Origin: Rhodocyclaceae bacterium
GTDB lineage: Bacteria; Pseudomonadota; Gammaproteobacteria; Burkholderiales; Rhodocyclaceae
Assembly (NCBI GenBank): GCA_013821865.1
Contig: PNJM01000151.1
Location: 1 to 6,570, forward strand
DNA: 6,570 nt
Direction: 5' to 3'
In this document: positions 1 to 6,230 of the stretch, piece by piece
Layout: the number at the start of each line of letters is the position of its first letter
Position numbering within the stretch: the stretch's first letter is position 1
Program-made: the position numbers and the translations under genes
The notes under the pieces: generated by a model
What the model was told of the DNA's origin: nothing
Seen by the model: only the letters and a program-made list of their open reading frames with translations
Database searches by the model: none

Positions 1-1140
1 AACCTCAAGCAGATGCCGCCGCAGCACATCGTCGACCATCTCGCGCGCATCCTCGAAGCGGAAAAGGTGCCCTTCGAGCCGGCGGCGCTGCGCCACATCG
101 CCAAGGGCGCGGCAGGCAGCATGCGCGACGGTCTTTCCCTGCTCGACCAAGCCATCGCCCACGGCGCCGGACGCGTCGAGGAGGAGGCGGTGCGCGACAT
201 GCTCGGCACGGTGGGCGAGGATCATCTGTATGCCTTGCTCGATGCGCTGGTCGTCCGCGACATCGGCGCCATGATCGTCGTTGCCGATGCCATGGATGCG
301 CGCAGCCTGTCGTTCGATTCGGCATTGCAGGAGTTCGCCACCCTGCTGCACCGCATTGCGCTGGTGCAGTTCGCGCCCGAGGCCATCCTCGATGAAATCG
401 AGCGCAGCCGGCTGGCGCGCTATGCGCAGGTTTTCGACGCGGAATTCCTCCAGCTCTGCTACCAGATCGTCATCAACGGGCGCAGCGACCTGGCCCTGGC
501 GCCGGACGAATACGCCGGTTTCACCATGACGCTGCTGCGCCTGGCGGCGTTCAACCCGGAAAGTCCGCCCGGGCTGGCCGCCGGCGCGCCACCGGCGCCG
601 GTCGAGCGCGCTGTCCCGCCGCCGCCAGCCGCCGCGCCACGCGTGGCAGCGGGCGAAACCCGCACCCAGGCTCCAATTGTCGAAAAGGCAGTGGGAAAGC
701 CTGCGGAGAAGCCGGTAGAGAAGAAACCGGCAGCGAAACCGGCCGCCGGCAATGCCGCCGCGAACGGAGACTGGCATTCGATCCTGGGCAACCTCAGGCT
801 CGGCGGCATGGTGCGCGAACTGGCGCACCACTGCGAACTGGCCGAGCTTTCCGAAGCGGACGTCAAGCTGCGCCTGAATCCGGCGCACAAGTCCCTGCTC
901 ATCAACAAGGCGCCGCAGGAGAAGCTGCAGGCCGAGCTCTCGGCCCATCTGGGCCGGCCGCTGCGTCTCACCGTCGAGATCGGCGAACTGGCCGGCGAAA
1001 CCCCCGCGCAACGCGCCTCGAACGAGCGGGCAGAGAAACACAACCGCGCCATTGCGGCGCTGGAGCAGGACGCATTCGTGCGCGACATGATCGACACCTT
1101 CGACGCCACGATCAGCGAACAATCCATCAAACCAGTTTGA
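1..1140 (+). CDS. dnaX: DNA polymerase III subunit tau (DnaX), 3' part; 5' end outside window
   Basis: Tau is the clamp-loader ATPase subunit that loads the beta clamp and ties the loader to the polymerase core and DnaB helicase. The frame is open from base 1, so the Walker A and zinc-binding parts lie off the left edge. What remains starts in AAA+ domain II, with the sensor-2 segment [12 protein letters not shown] at about 115-150. The domain III collar follows (about 190-552, ending MTLLRLAAF). Next is a linker rich in Ala, Pro and Lys (about 559-765) with [19 protein letters not shown] repeats. The C-terminal domain that in E. coli tau binds the alpha subunit runs from about 772 (DWHSILGNL) to the TGA at 1138-1140. 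I saw no A-AAA-AAG slippery site in this part, so frameshifted gamma production is not evident here. ybaB follows after 22 bases, as in many proteobacteria. The visible region is 379 residues. Confidence 0.96.
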   Translation, partial: NLKQMPPQHIVDHLARILEAEKVPFEPAALRHIAKGAAGSMRDGLSLLDQAIAHGAGRVEEEAVRDMLGTVGEDHLYALLDALVVRDIGAMIVVADAMDARSLSFDSALQEFATLLHRIALVQFAPEAILDEIERSRLARYAQVFDAEFLQLCYQIVINGRSDLALAPDEYAGFTMTLLRLAAFNPESPPGLAAGAPPAPVERAVPPPPAAAPRVAAGETRTQAPIVEKAVGKPAEKPVEKKPAAKPAAGNAAANGDWHSILGNLRLGGMVRELAHHCELAELSEADVKLRLNPAHKSLLINKAPQEKLQAELSAHLGRPLRLTVEIGELAGETPAQRASNERAEKHNRAIAALEQDAFVRDMIDTFDATISEQSIKPV

Positions 1141-1151
1141 GATCGAGTTTC

Positions 1152-1156
1152 AGGAG
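1152..1156 (+). promoter_or_regulatory. Ribosome binding site of ybaB
   Basis: AGGAG sits 6 bases before the ATG at 1163. This is the clearest Shine-Dalgarno sequence in the window and fixes the ybaB start, since the second ATG (1166) is further away and YbaB homologues typically begin MMKGG. Confidence 0.75.
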
Positions 1157-1162
1157 AATTCC

Positions 1163-1489
1163 ATGATGAAGGGCGGACTGGCCGGCCTGATGAAGCAGGC
1201 CCAGCAGATGCAGGAAAACATGAAGAAAGCGCAGGAGCAGCTGGCCATGATCGAGGTCGAGGGCCAGTCCGGCGCCGGCCTGGTCAAGGTGGTCATGACC
1301 TGCAAGCACGACGTGCGCCGCATCAGTATCGACCCCTCGCTGGTCGGCGACGACAAGGAAATGCTGGAGGATCTCGTCGCCGCCGCGGTGAACGATGCCG
1401 TGCGCCGCGTCGAGGCCACCGTGCAGGAGAAGATGAGCGGCTTCACCGCCGGCCTCAATCTGCCGCCCGGCATGAAACTGCCGTTTTGA
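1163..1489 (+). CDS. ybaB: YbaB/EbfC family nucleoid-associated protein
   Basis: This small DNA-binding protein is thought to help organise the nucleoid; in its family it forms tweezer-like dimers with helical arms that bind DNA. The 108-residue product is the usual family length. Residues about 7-35 ([24 protein letters not shown]) form the amphipathic N-terminal helix rich in Gln, Lys and Met. A beta core follows, with [27 protein letters not shown] at about 35-61. The acidic [19 protein letters not shown] helix and the conserved tail [18 protein letters not shown] complete the fold. It lies between dnaX (22-base gap) and recR (44-base gap), the classic replication and recombination-repair order. 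The neighbourhood and sequence together make the assignment secure, although the exact cellular role of the family is still loosely defined. Confidence 0.96.
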   Translation: MMKGGLAGLMKQAQQMQENMKKAQEQLAMIEVEGQSGAGLVKVVMTCKHDVRRISIDPSLVGDDKEMLEDLVAAAVNDAVRRVEATVQEKMSGFTAGLNLPPGMKLPF

Positions 1490-1491
1490 AT

Positions 1492-1519
1492 CGCAGGCCG
1501 GGCTGAAGCCCGACCTGCG
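1492..1519 (+). promoter_or_regulatory. Stem-loop in the ybaB-recR gap
   Basis: CGCAGG-C-CGGGC (1492-1503) pairs with GCCCG-A-CCTGCG (1508-1519) around a TGAA tetraloop. This gives 11 base pairs with one C-A mismatch. It starts two bases after the ybaB stop codon. There is no T-run after it, so it is not a standard intrinsic terminator. The 3' arm is part of a 10-base sequence, CCGACCTGCG, that occurs at 1510-1519 and again at 1522-1531. A second copy of the pairing arm therefore lies directly before the recR start codon. A role in RNA stability or recR translation is inferred, not shown. Confidence 0.5.
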
Positions 1520-1533
1520 GGCCGACCTGCGCC

Positions 1534-2130
1534 ATGGCCTCTCCATCATCTCTCGAAGAACTCATCGAAGCCCTGCGCTGCCTGCCCGGCGTCGGGCCGA
1601 AGTCGGCGCAGCGCATGGCCTACCACCTGCTGCAGCGTGATCAGAAGGGCGCGTTGCGGCTTTCCCGCTCGCTCGACCATGCCGTGCAAGTGCTGCGCCA
1701 CTGCGCGCGCTGCAATGCCTTCAGCGAGGAGGAGGTGTGCGAGAACTGCGCTTCGCCGCGGCGTGATCCGGCGCTGCTGTGCATCGTCGAAACGCCGGCC
1801 GACCTCAACATGATGGAGCAGACGCACGCCTTCAAGGGCATGTACTACGTGCTGATGGGGCATCTCTCGCCGCTGGACGGCATCGGACCGAAGGAGCTCG
1901 GCCTCGACCGCCTGCTGGCGCGGGCCGGCGACGGCGTGGTGAAGGAGGTGATCATCGCCACCAATTTCACCAACGAGGGCGAGGCGACGGCCCATTATCT
2001 CGGCGAGATGCTGCGCGCGCGGAATCTCAAGGCGAGCCGTATCGCTCGCGGCCTGCCGGTCGGCGGCGAACTGGAGCACACCGACGCCGGCACCATCGCC
2101 CAGGCGCTGATCGAGCGGCGCCCGCTGTAA
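1534..2130 (+). CDS. recR: Recombination mediator protein RecR
   Basis: RecR works with RecF and RecO in the RecFOR pathway, helping RecA replace SSB at gapped DNA. The 198-residue product matches the usual length (about 200). The N-terminal helix-hairpin-helix is at residues about 7-30 ([27 protein letters not shown]). A four-cysteine zinc finger follows with Cys57, Cys60, Cys69 and Cys72. The TOPRIM domain runs from about residue 81 ([10 protein letters not shown]), including [10 protein letters not shown] and later [17 protein letters not shown]. The C-terminal Walker-B-like stretch [17 protein letters not shown] is at 172-188. The ATG at 1534 gives the standard N-terminus, but its ribosome binding site is poor. 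It is preceded by GC-rich repeats and a hairpin, so expression may depend on translation from ybaB or on local RNA folding (inference). Confidence 0.97.
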   Translation: MASPSSLEELIEALRCLPGVGPKSAQRMAYHLLQRDQKGALRLSRSLDHAVQVLRHCARCNAFSEEEVCENCASPRRDPALLCIVETPADLNMMEQTHAFKGMYYVLMGHLSPLDGIGPKELGLDRLLARAGDGVVKEVIIATNFTNEGEATAHYLGEMLRARNLKASRIARGLPVGGELEHTDAGTIAQALIERRPL

Positions 2131-2153
2131 GGGCTTGTTAATGGACAAGCCCT
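2130..2153 (+). terminator. Perfect 9-bp hairpin at the recR stop codon, possible terminator
   Basis: AGGGCTTGT (2130-2138) and ACAAGCCCT (2145-2153) are exact reverse complements around a 6-base loop, TAATGG. The stem begins on the last base of the recR stop codon. It separates the dnaX-ybaB-recR unit from the pet unit. No T-run follows directly; the first one, TTTTT at 2184-2188, is about 30 bases further on. It may therefore act as a 3' end stabiliser or a Rho-assisted end rather than a classic intrinsic terminator. Confidence 0.4.
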
Positions 2154-2246
2154 GATGCCCAAAACAAGTCATTGATCGGCTGGGTTTTTCTTCAGAGCAA
2201 GTGGCCGGATTGAGGCGGGACGGGGCGATCTGACCCGTGGCAGCCC

Positions 2247-2271
2247 GAAAGCCGCGCCCAGCAAGGCTTTC
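2247..2271. promoter_or_regulatory. Dyad upstream of the pet promoter, possible regulator site
   Basis: GAAAGCC (2247-2253) and GGCTTTC (2265-2271) are perfect inverted 7-mers separated by 11 bases. The dyad ends about 11 bases before the candidate -35 element of petA. That position would suit an activator binding site, but it could also be a chance dyad in GC-rich DNA. I do not match it to a named regulator; it is not an FNR (TTGAT-N4-ATCAA) site. Confidence 0.25.
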
Positions 2272-2282
2272 CGCGATGTGAC

Positions 2283-2312
2283 TTCCAATCCCCTTTGATT
2301 TTTCGGTATAAT
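2283..2312 (+). promoter_or_regulatory. Candidate sigma-70 promoter of petABC
   Basis: A perfect -10 hexamer TATAAT lies at 2307-2312, in a locally AT-rich stretch that stands out from the GC-rich surroundings. The best -35 candidate is TTCCAA at 2283-2288 with an 18-base spacer. It matches the TTGACA consensus at only three of six positions, so the -35 is weak. Transcription would start near 2319, giving a leader of about 40 bases before the petA ATG at 2360. The -10 is convincing; the -35 is not. Confidence 0.6.
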
Positions 2313-2359
2313 CCTGCGGTTTTTGAGTTCACATTGTTCATCTTCAGGAAAAAGGGGCC

Positions 2360-2953
2360 ATGAGCCGTGACGAGAAAGTAGATTGCAGCAGGCGAAATCT
2401 GGTTTTTGCCACTGCAGCGGTGGGAGGCGTCGCGACGGTTGCGACAGCCGTGCCTTTTGTAGCCAGCATGCTTCCTTCGGAGCGGGCCAAGGCTGCCGGT
2501 GCCCCGGTCGAGGCCGACATCGGCAAGCTCGCGCCCGGCGAAATGATGCGCGTCGAGTGGCGCGGCAAGCCGGTTTGGATCATCCACCGCACCAGGGAAA
2601 TGATCGAGTCGCTGAAGAAGGTCAACGAGAAGGTGGCCGATCCAGAATCGAAACGCCCTAATCAGCCCGCGTACGCCAAGAACGAGCCGCGCTCGATCAA
2701 GCTGGAATACCTCGTCGTCGTCGGCATCTGTTCCCACCTCGGTTGCTCGCCGACGGACAAATTCAAGACCGGGGCCGACTCCGGCATCGATGCGGACTGG
2801 CCCGGCGGCTTTCTCTGTCCCTGCCACGGTTCGACTTTCGACCTGGCCGGCCGCGTGTACAAGAACAAGCCGGCGCCCGATAACCTGGAAGTGCCGCCGC
2901 ACTACTACATATCGGACACGCGCATCCTGATCGGCGAAGACAAGAAGGCATAA
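2360..2953 (+). CDS. petA: Ubiquinol-cytochrome c reductase iron-sulfur subunit (Rieske protein)
   Basis: This is the Rieske [2Fe-2S] subunit of the bc1 complex. It takes the first electron from ubiquinol at the Qo site and swings to hand it to cytochrome c1. The 197-residue product opens with a twin-arginine-type segment (SRRNLV, Arg11-Arg12) and a hydrophobic anchor at about 13-37, as expected for Tat-dependent insertion. The cluster motifs are CSHLGC (124-129) and CPCHGS (153-158). By family analogy Cys124, His126, Cys153 and His156 bind the cluster, and Cys129-Cys155 form the disulfide. Phe160 stands where high-potential Rieske proteins often have Tyr, and Ser125 replaces the common Thr. 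Start support: AGGA lies 10 bases upstream, and AAGGGG (2352-2357) lies very close to the ATG. It is the first gene of petABC, with petB 10 bases on. Confidence 0.97.
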   Translation: MSRDEKVDCSRRNLVFATAAVGGVATVATAVPFVASMLPSERAKAAGAPVEADIGKLAPGEMMRVEWRGKPVWIIHRTREMIESLKKVNEKVADPESKRPNQPAYAKNEPRSIKLEYLVVVGICSHLGCSPTDKFKTGADSGIDADWPGGFLCPCHGSTFDLAGRVYKNKPAPDNLEVPPHYYISDTRILIGEDKKA

Positions 2954-2963
2954 GGGGAGCGCA

Positions 2964-4268
2964 ATGGCAAGCACCAATTTCGAGAAATTCAAGTCGGACG
3001 GCTCCCTCATGGGGAACGTGATGGAGTGGGTTGATGCACGTTTCCCCCTCACGGCCAACTGGAAGGCGCACCTGTCCGAGTACTACGCACCGAAGAACTT
3101 CAACTTCTGGTATTTCTTCGGTTCCCTGGCGCTGCTGGTGCTGGTGATGCAGATCGTCACCGGTATCTTCCTGGTCATGCACTACAAGCCGGACGCTTCG
3201 CTCAACGCCAACGGCGTGCCGGTGGCCTTCGCCAGCGTCGAGTACATCATGCGCGACGTCTCCTTCGGCTGGCTGATCCGCTACATGCACTCGACGGGCG
3301 CCTCGGCGTTCTTCGTCGTCGTCTACCTGCACATGTTCCGTGCCATGCTCTACGGCTCCTACCGCCAGCCGCGCGAACTGCTGTGGATCTTCGGCATGTT
3401 CATCTACCTGTGCCTGATGGCCGAGGCTTTCGCTGGCTACCTGCTGCCCTGGGGGCAAATGTCGTATTGGGGCGCCCAGGTAATTCTCAGCCTGTTCTCT
3501 GCCATTCCGCTGATCGGGAACGACCTGGCGACCTGGATCCGCGGCGATTATGTCATCGGCGACGCGACCCTGGGCCGCATGTTTGCCTTCCACGTCATCG
3601 CCATTCCGCTGGTGCTTGTCGGCCTGGTCGCCGCGCACATCCTGGCGCTGCACGAAGTGGGCTCGAACAACCCGGACGGTATCGAGATCAAGAAGAACAA
3701 GGATCCGAAGACCGGCATCCCGCTCGACGGCATTCCCTTCCACCCGTACTACACGGTGAAGGATATCGTCGGCGTCGTGGTTTTCCTGATGTTCTTCTCG
3801 ATCATCATGTTCTTCGCGCCCGAGCTGGGCGGCTACTTCCTGGAGTACAACAACTTCATTCCGGCCGATCCGCTGCAGACACCGCCGCACATCGCGCCGG
3901 TGTGGTACTTCACGCCGTTCTACTCGATCCTGCGGGCGCACACGGTCAACTTCTTCTGGGTCGATGCCAAGCTGTGGGGCGTCATCTTCATGTTCCTGGG
4001 CGTGCTCGTCCTGTTCTTCCTGCCCTGGCTGGACCGCAGCCCGGTAAAGTCGATCCGCTACAAGGGGCCGATCTACAAGGCCGCGCTGGCAATCTTCGTG
4101 GTGTCCTTCCTCATCCTGGGCTACCTCGGCATGCTGGCCCCGACGGAGGGCCGCACCATCGTCGCGCAGATCTGCACGATCCTCTACTTCCTGTTCTTCT
4201 TCCTGATGCCCTGGTACACGAGGATCGACAAATGCAAGCCGGAGCCGGAAAGGGTCACTTCGAAATGA
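2964..4268 (+). CDS. petB: Cytochrome b subunit of the bc1 complex
   Basis: Cytochrome b carries the two b hemes and the Qo and Qi quinone sites of ubiquinol:cytochrome c oxidoreductase. The 434-residue product is a full-length fused-type cytochrome b with about eight membrane helices, for example 47-72, 113-132, 139-163, 208-229, 267-285, 335-354, 371-392 and 399-418. Likely heme ligands are His109 and His123 (helix B) and His210 and His225 (helix D). The helix D spacing is 15 residues; mitochondrial and alphaproteobacterial proteins usually have 14. The Qo motif reads PVWY (312-315), not PEWY. The GSNNPDG segment is at 233-239. A strong purine-rich site (AGGGGAG, 2953-2959) overlaps the petA stop and precedes the ATG by 4 bases. 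The stop codon overlaps the petC start as ATGA, which suggests coupled translation. There is no sign of truncation. Confidence 0.98.
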   Translation: MASTNFEKFKSDGSLMGNVMEWVDARFPLTANWKAHLSEYYAPKNFNFWYFFGSLALLVLVMQIVTGIFLVMHYKPDASLNANGVPVAFASVEYIMRDVSFGWLIRYMHSTGASAFFVVVYLHMFRAMLYGSYRQPRELLWIFGMFIYLCLMAEAFAGYLLPWGQMSYWGAQVILSLFSAIPLIGNDLATWIRGDYVIGDATLGRMFAFHVIAIPLVLVGLVAAHILALHEVGSNNPDGIEIKKNKDPKTGIPLDGIPFHPYYTVKDIVGVVVFLMFFSIIMFFAPELGGYFLEYNNFIPADPLQTPPHIAPVWYFTPFYSILRAHTVNFFWVDAKLWGVIFMFLGVLVLFFLPWLDRSPVKSIRYKGPIYKAALAIFVVSFLILGYLGMLAPTEGRTIVAQICTILYFLFFFLMPWYTRIDKCKPEPERVTSK

Positions 4269-4987
4269 GCACGAACATCATCAAGAAGCTCCTGATCGTG
4301 GTCCTTTTCGCGCCGCTGGCGGCCCTGGCAAGCAATGTTGAACTCAAGCTCGACCGGGCTCCGAACAAGGCGAACGACCAGGCGGCCCTGCAAAACGGCG
4401 CCAAGCTGTTCGTCAACTATTGCCTGAGCTGCCACGGCGCGAGCTATGTCCGTTACAACCGCCTCAAGGACATAGGACTGACCGACCAGCAGATCAAGGA
4501 CAACCTGATGTTCACGGCTGACAAGATCGGCGAGCCGATGGCTGTTGCCATGAGCCGCAAGGAGGCCAAGGAAGCCTTCGGCGCCTGGCCGCCCGATTTG
4601 TCCCTGATCGCCCGCTCGCGCGCCGGCGAATTCGGCAGCGGCGCCGACTGGCTGTACACCTACCTGCGCGGGTTCTACCGCGACGGGTCGCGCCCGACCG
4701 GCTGGAACAACGCCGTGTTCGAGAACGTCGGGATGCCGCACGTCCTCTTCGAACTGCAGGGCGAGCAGGTGATGGAAGACCACAAGCTGAAGCTGGTCAA
4801 GCCGGGCAAGCTGACGCAGCAGGAGTACGACAACGCGGTGGCCGACCTGGTCGGCTACCTCGTCTGGATGGGCGAACCTGTGGCTGATACGCGCAAGCGC
4901 ATCGGCATCGCCGTGCTGCTGTTCCTCGGTGTGCTTTTTGTGTTCGCCTACCTGCTCAAGCGCGAATACTGGAAAGACGTGCATTAA
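4265..4987 (+). CDS. petC: Cytochrome c1 subunit of the bc1 complex
   Basis: Cytochrome c1 receives electrons from the Rieske cluster and passes them to a soluble or membrane cytochrome c on the periplasmic side. The ATG at 4265 gives a 240-residue product; the same frame is open further upstream only as a shadow of petB. A signal peptide spans residues 1-22 (KKLLIVVLFAPLAALA), with likely cleavage after Ala22. The heme c attachment motif is CLSCH (Cys53, Cys56, His57). Met157 in NVGMPHVLFELQG is the expected sixth ligand. WPPDLS at 108-113 is a conserved c1 segment. A single C-terminal membrane anchor lies at about 211-231, followed by a basic end (KREYWKDVH). GGAAAGGG at 4247-4254 could be the ribosome binding site. 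The start overlaps the petB stop by four bases, so the two are probably translated together. Confidence 0.97.
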   Translation: MSTNIIKKLLIVVLFAPLAALASNVELKLDRAPNKANDQAALQNGAKLFVNYCLSCHGASYVRYNRLKDIGLTDQQIKDNLMFTADKIGEPMAVAMSRKEAKEAFGAWPPDLSLIARSRAGEFGSGADWLYTYLRGFYRDGSRPTGWNNAVFENVGMPHVLFELQGEQVMEDHKLKLVKPGKLTQQEYDNAVADLVGYLVWMGEPVADTRKRIGIAVLLFLGVLFVFAYLLKREYWKDVH

Positions 4988-5035
4988 TACCGCTGCAAGA
5001 ACCGCTATGCAGTTCATCGGACATCGAGAATACAA

Positions 5036-5062
5036 CGCACCGCGCGTACGTCGCGTGGTGCG
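5036..5062 (+). promoter_or_regulatory. GC-rich 11-bp hairpin in the petC-sspA gap
   Basis: CGCACCGCGCG (5036-5046) pairs with CGCGTGGTGCG (5052-5062) around the loop TACGT. It has eleven pairs including one G-U pair. It sits 31 bases before the sspA start and about 48 bases after the petC stop. No T-run follows, so it is not a textbook terminator. It may be an attenuator, an RNA-processing or mRNA-stabilising structure between the pet genes and sspA, or an operator. The function is inferred from position only. Confidence 0.45.
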
Positions 5063-5093
5063 CGATGCCGACTATTCCTGGGGTGCGAACACC

Positions 5094-5690
5094 ATGATGA
5101 CTCTGTACTCGGGCACCACCTGCCCGTTCAGCCATCGCTGCCGGATCGTCCTGTACGAGAAGGGGATGGACTTCCAGGTGATCGATGTCGACCTCTTCAA
5201 CAAGCCGGAGGATATCGCGGTCATCAACCCGTACAACCGCGTGCCGGTACTGGTAGACCGCGACCTTGTACTTTACGAAGCGAACATCATCAACGAGTAC
5301 ATCGACGAGCGTTTCCCGCACCCGCAGTTGATGCCGCCGGATCCGATCATGCGCGCCCGCGCGCGGCAGTTGCTGTTCACCTTTGAGCAGGAACTGTTCT
5401 CCCACATCGATGCGCTGGAAAAGAACCTCAAGGCGGCGGAGAAGGCGCGAATCCACGTGCGCGACCGGCTCACCGAACTGGCGCCGGTGTTCAACAAGCA
5501 GAAATTCATGCTGGGCGACGAGTTCTCCATGCTCGACGTGGCTATTGCGCCGCTGCTCTGGCGCATCGACCACTACGGTATCGAACTGCCCAAGGCGACG
5601 GCGCCACTCATGAAGTACGCCGAGCGGATTTTCAGCCGGCAAGGCTTCATCGATGCGCTGACGCCCTCCGAAAAGGTGATGCGCCGCTGA
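5094..5690 (+). CDS. sspA: Stringent starvation protein A (GST-fold RNA polymerase-associated protein)
   Basis: SspA binds RNA polymerase and tunes transcription in stationary phase and acid or starvation stress. It has a glutathione S-transferase fold but is generally not an active transferase. From the ATG at 5094 the product has 198 residues, near the family length (E. coli about 212). The thioredoxin-like N-terminal domain spans about 1-78 with TLYSGTTCPFSHRCRIVLYEKGMDF, the cis-Pro segment RVPVL (49-53) and YEANIINEYIDERFPHPQLMP (61-81). FPHP (74-77) matches the conserved surface pocket important for SspA function in E. coli. The all-helical C-terminal domain (about 85-198) includes FMLGDEFSMLDVAIAPLLWRI. 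I chose 5094 because homologues begin MM-LYSG and GGGGTG lies 8 bases upstream. The frame is open further upstream (ATG at 5007, or inside petC), but that extension looks non-coding. It follows petABC as in many beta- and gammaproteobacteria. Confidence 0.95.
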   Translation: MMTLYSGTTCPFSHRCRIVLYEKGMDFQVIDVDLFNKPEDIAVINPYNRVPVLVDRDLVLYEANIINEYIDERFPHPQLMPPDPIMRARARQLLFTFEQELFSHIDALEKNLKAAEKARIHVRDRLTELAPVFNKQKFMLGDEFSMLDVAIAPLLWRIDHYGIELPKATAPLMKYAERIFSRQGFIDALTPSEKVMRR

Positions 5691-5732
5691 GCGCATGACC
5701 GCCTTGCCGGCGCCCTGGCGGGCCCCGTACCG

Positions 5733-6149
5733 ATGAGCACAGTCTCCACCAAGCCCTACCTGCTGCGCGCCCTCCACGAGTGGTGCGCGGATCAGGGCTT
5801 CACGCCCTACATCGCCGTGCGCGTCGACGCGAACACCGTCGTTCCGCGGCAGTTCGTGCGCGACGGCCAGATCGTCCTCAACATCGGTGCCGAAGCGGTG
5901 CATAACCTGCACATGGGCAACGACCTCATCACCTTCCAGGCCCGCTTCGGCGGCGTGTCGCAAGGCATCTCGATTCCGGTCGAGAATGTCGCGGCCATCT
6001 ACGCCCGCGAGAACGGGCAGGGCATGGCCTTCGAGGTGACGGAGAGCGTGCAGGGGGGGATGCCCGCCACGGAGGAAGCCGCGCAGGCGCAAACCGAACC
6101 GCCACCCGACGAGCCGCCGACGCGGCCGCATCTGACCCGCATCAAATAA
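5733..6149 (+). CDS. sspB: ClpXP protease specificity-enhancing factor SspB
   Basis: SspB is an adaptor that binds ssrA-tagged polypeptides released from stalled ribosomes and delivers them to the ClpXP protease. The product has 138 residues. Residues about 5-108 form the substrate-binding domain: KPYLLRALHEWCADQGFTPYIAVRVD, then VPRQFVRDGQIVLNIGAEAVHNLHMGNDLITFQARFGG and ISIPVENVAAIYARENGQGMAFEV. A flexible Glu/Pro/Ala-rich linker (about 109-130) leads to the C-terminal RPHLTRIK (131-138), which resembles the ClpX-binding tail of E. coli SspB. The gene starts 42 bases after sspA, and the pair is commonly co-transcribed. The ribosome binding site is weak, with only G-rich bases around 5718-5722. 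Domain, linker and tail are all present, so the adaptor looks intact. Confidence 0.96.
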   Translation: MSTVSTKPYLLRALHEWCADQGFTPYIAVRVDANTVVPRQFVRDGQIVLNIGAEAVHNLHMGNDLITFQARFGGVSQGISIPVENVAAIYARENGQGMAFEVTESVQGGMPATEEAAQAQTEPPPDEPPTRPHLTRIK

Positions 6150-6162
6150 GCCGGATTTCCTT

Positions 6163-6212
6163 GCGGTACCGCTTTCCCGATCGCCGTTGCCGCGATGCAC
6201 TCGGCCCCGAGT
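6163..6212. repeat. Two short palindromes downstream of sspB
   Basis: GCGGTACCGC (6163-6172) is a perfect 10-base palindrome just after the sspB stop, followed by CTTTCCC. ACTCGG-CC-CCGAGT (6199-6212) is a second perfect dyad with 6-base arms. Both lie in non-coding DNA between sspB and the convergent minus-strand frame. They could be part of a transcript end or protein-binding sites; short palindromes also arise by chance in GC-rich DNA. Confidence 0.3.
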
Positions 6213-6230
6213 AGGGCGCCGCGGTCGCCC

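Noticed and set aside
459..1130. 223-codon minus-strand open frame across dnaX
   Set aside because: It is Ser/Ala-rich and antisense to conserved DnaX domains; a codon-bias shadow.
2158..2188. Possible intrinsic terminator ending at TTTTT (2184-2188)
   Set aside because: The only stem available directly before the T-run is about four base pairs (CCCA with TGGG) around a long loop, too weak to call.
2294..2306. TTGAT half-site resembling an FNR/Anr box near the pet promoter
   Set aside because: The second half (ATCAA) is missing at the required spacing.
2763..3941. 392-codon minus-strand open frame across petA and petB
   Set aside because: It lies antisense to two unmistakable genes. Its protein is rich in Arg, His, Asp and Val without a recognisable domain, the usual by-product of GC-rich third positions.
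3383..4264. Upstream extension of the petC frame inside petB
   Set aside because: The extension is an Arg/Gly/Pro-rich out-of-frame reading of petB. The true start is at 4265, where a signal peptide begins.
4184..5035. 283-codon minus-strand open frame across petC
   Set aside because: Antisense shadow of cytochrome c1; no family features.
4929..5093. Longer N-terminus for SspA
   Set aside because: The extension overlaps petC and the hairpin, has no good ribosome binding site, and is absent from the SspA family, which begins MM-LYSG.
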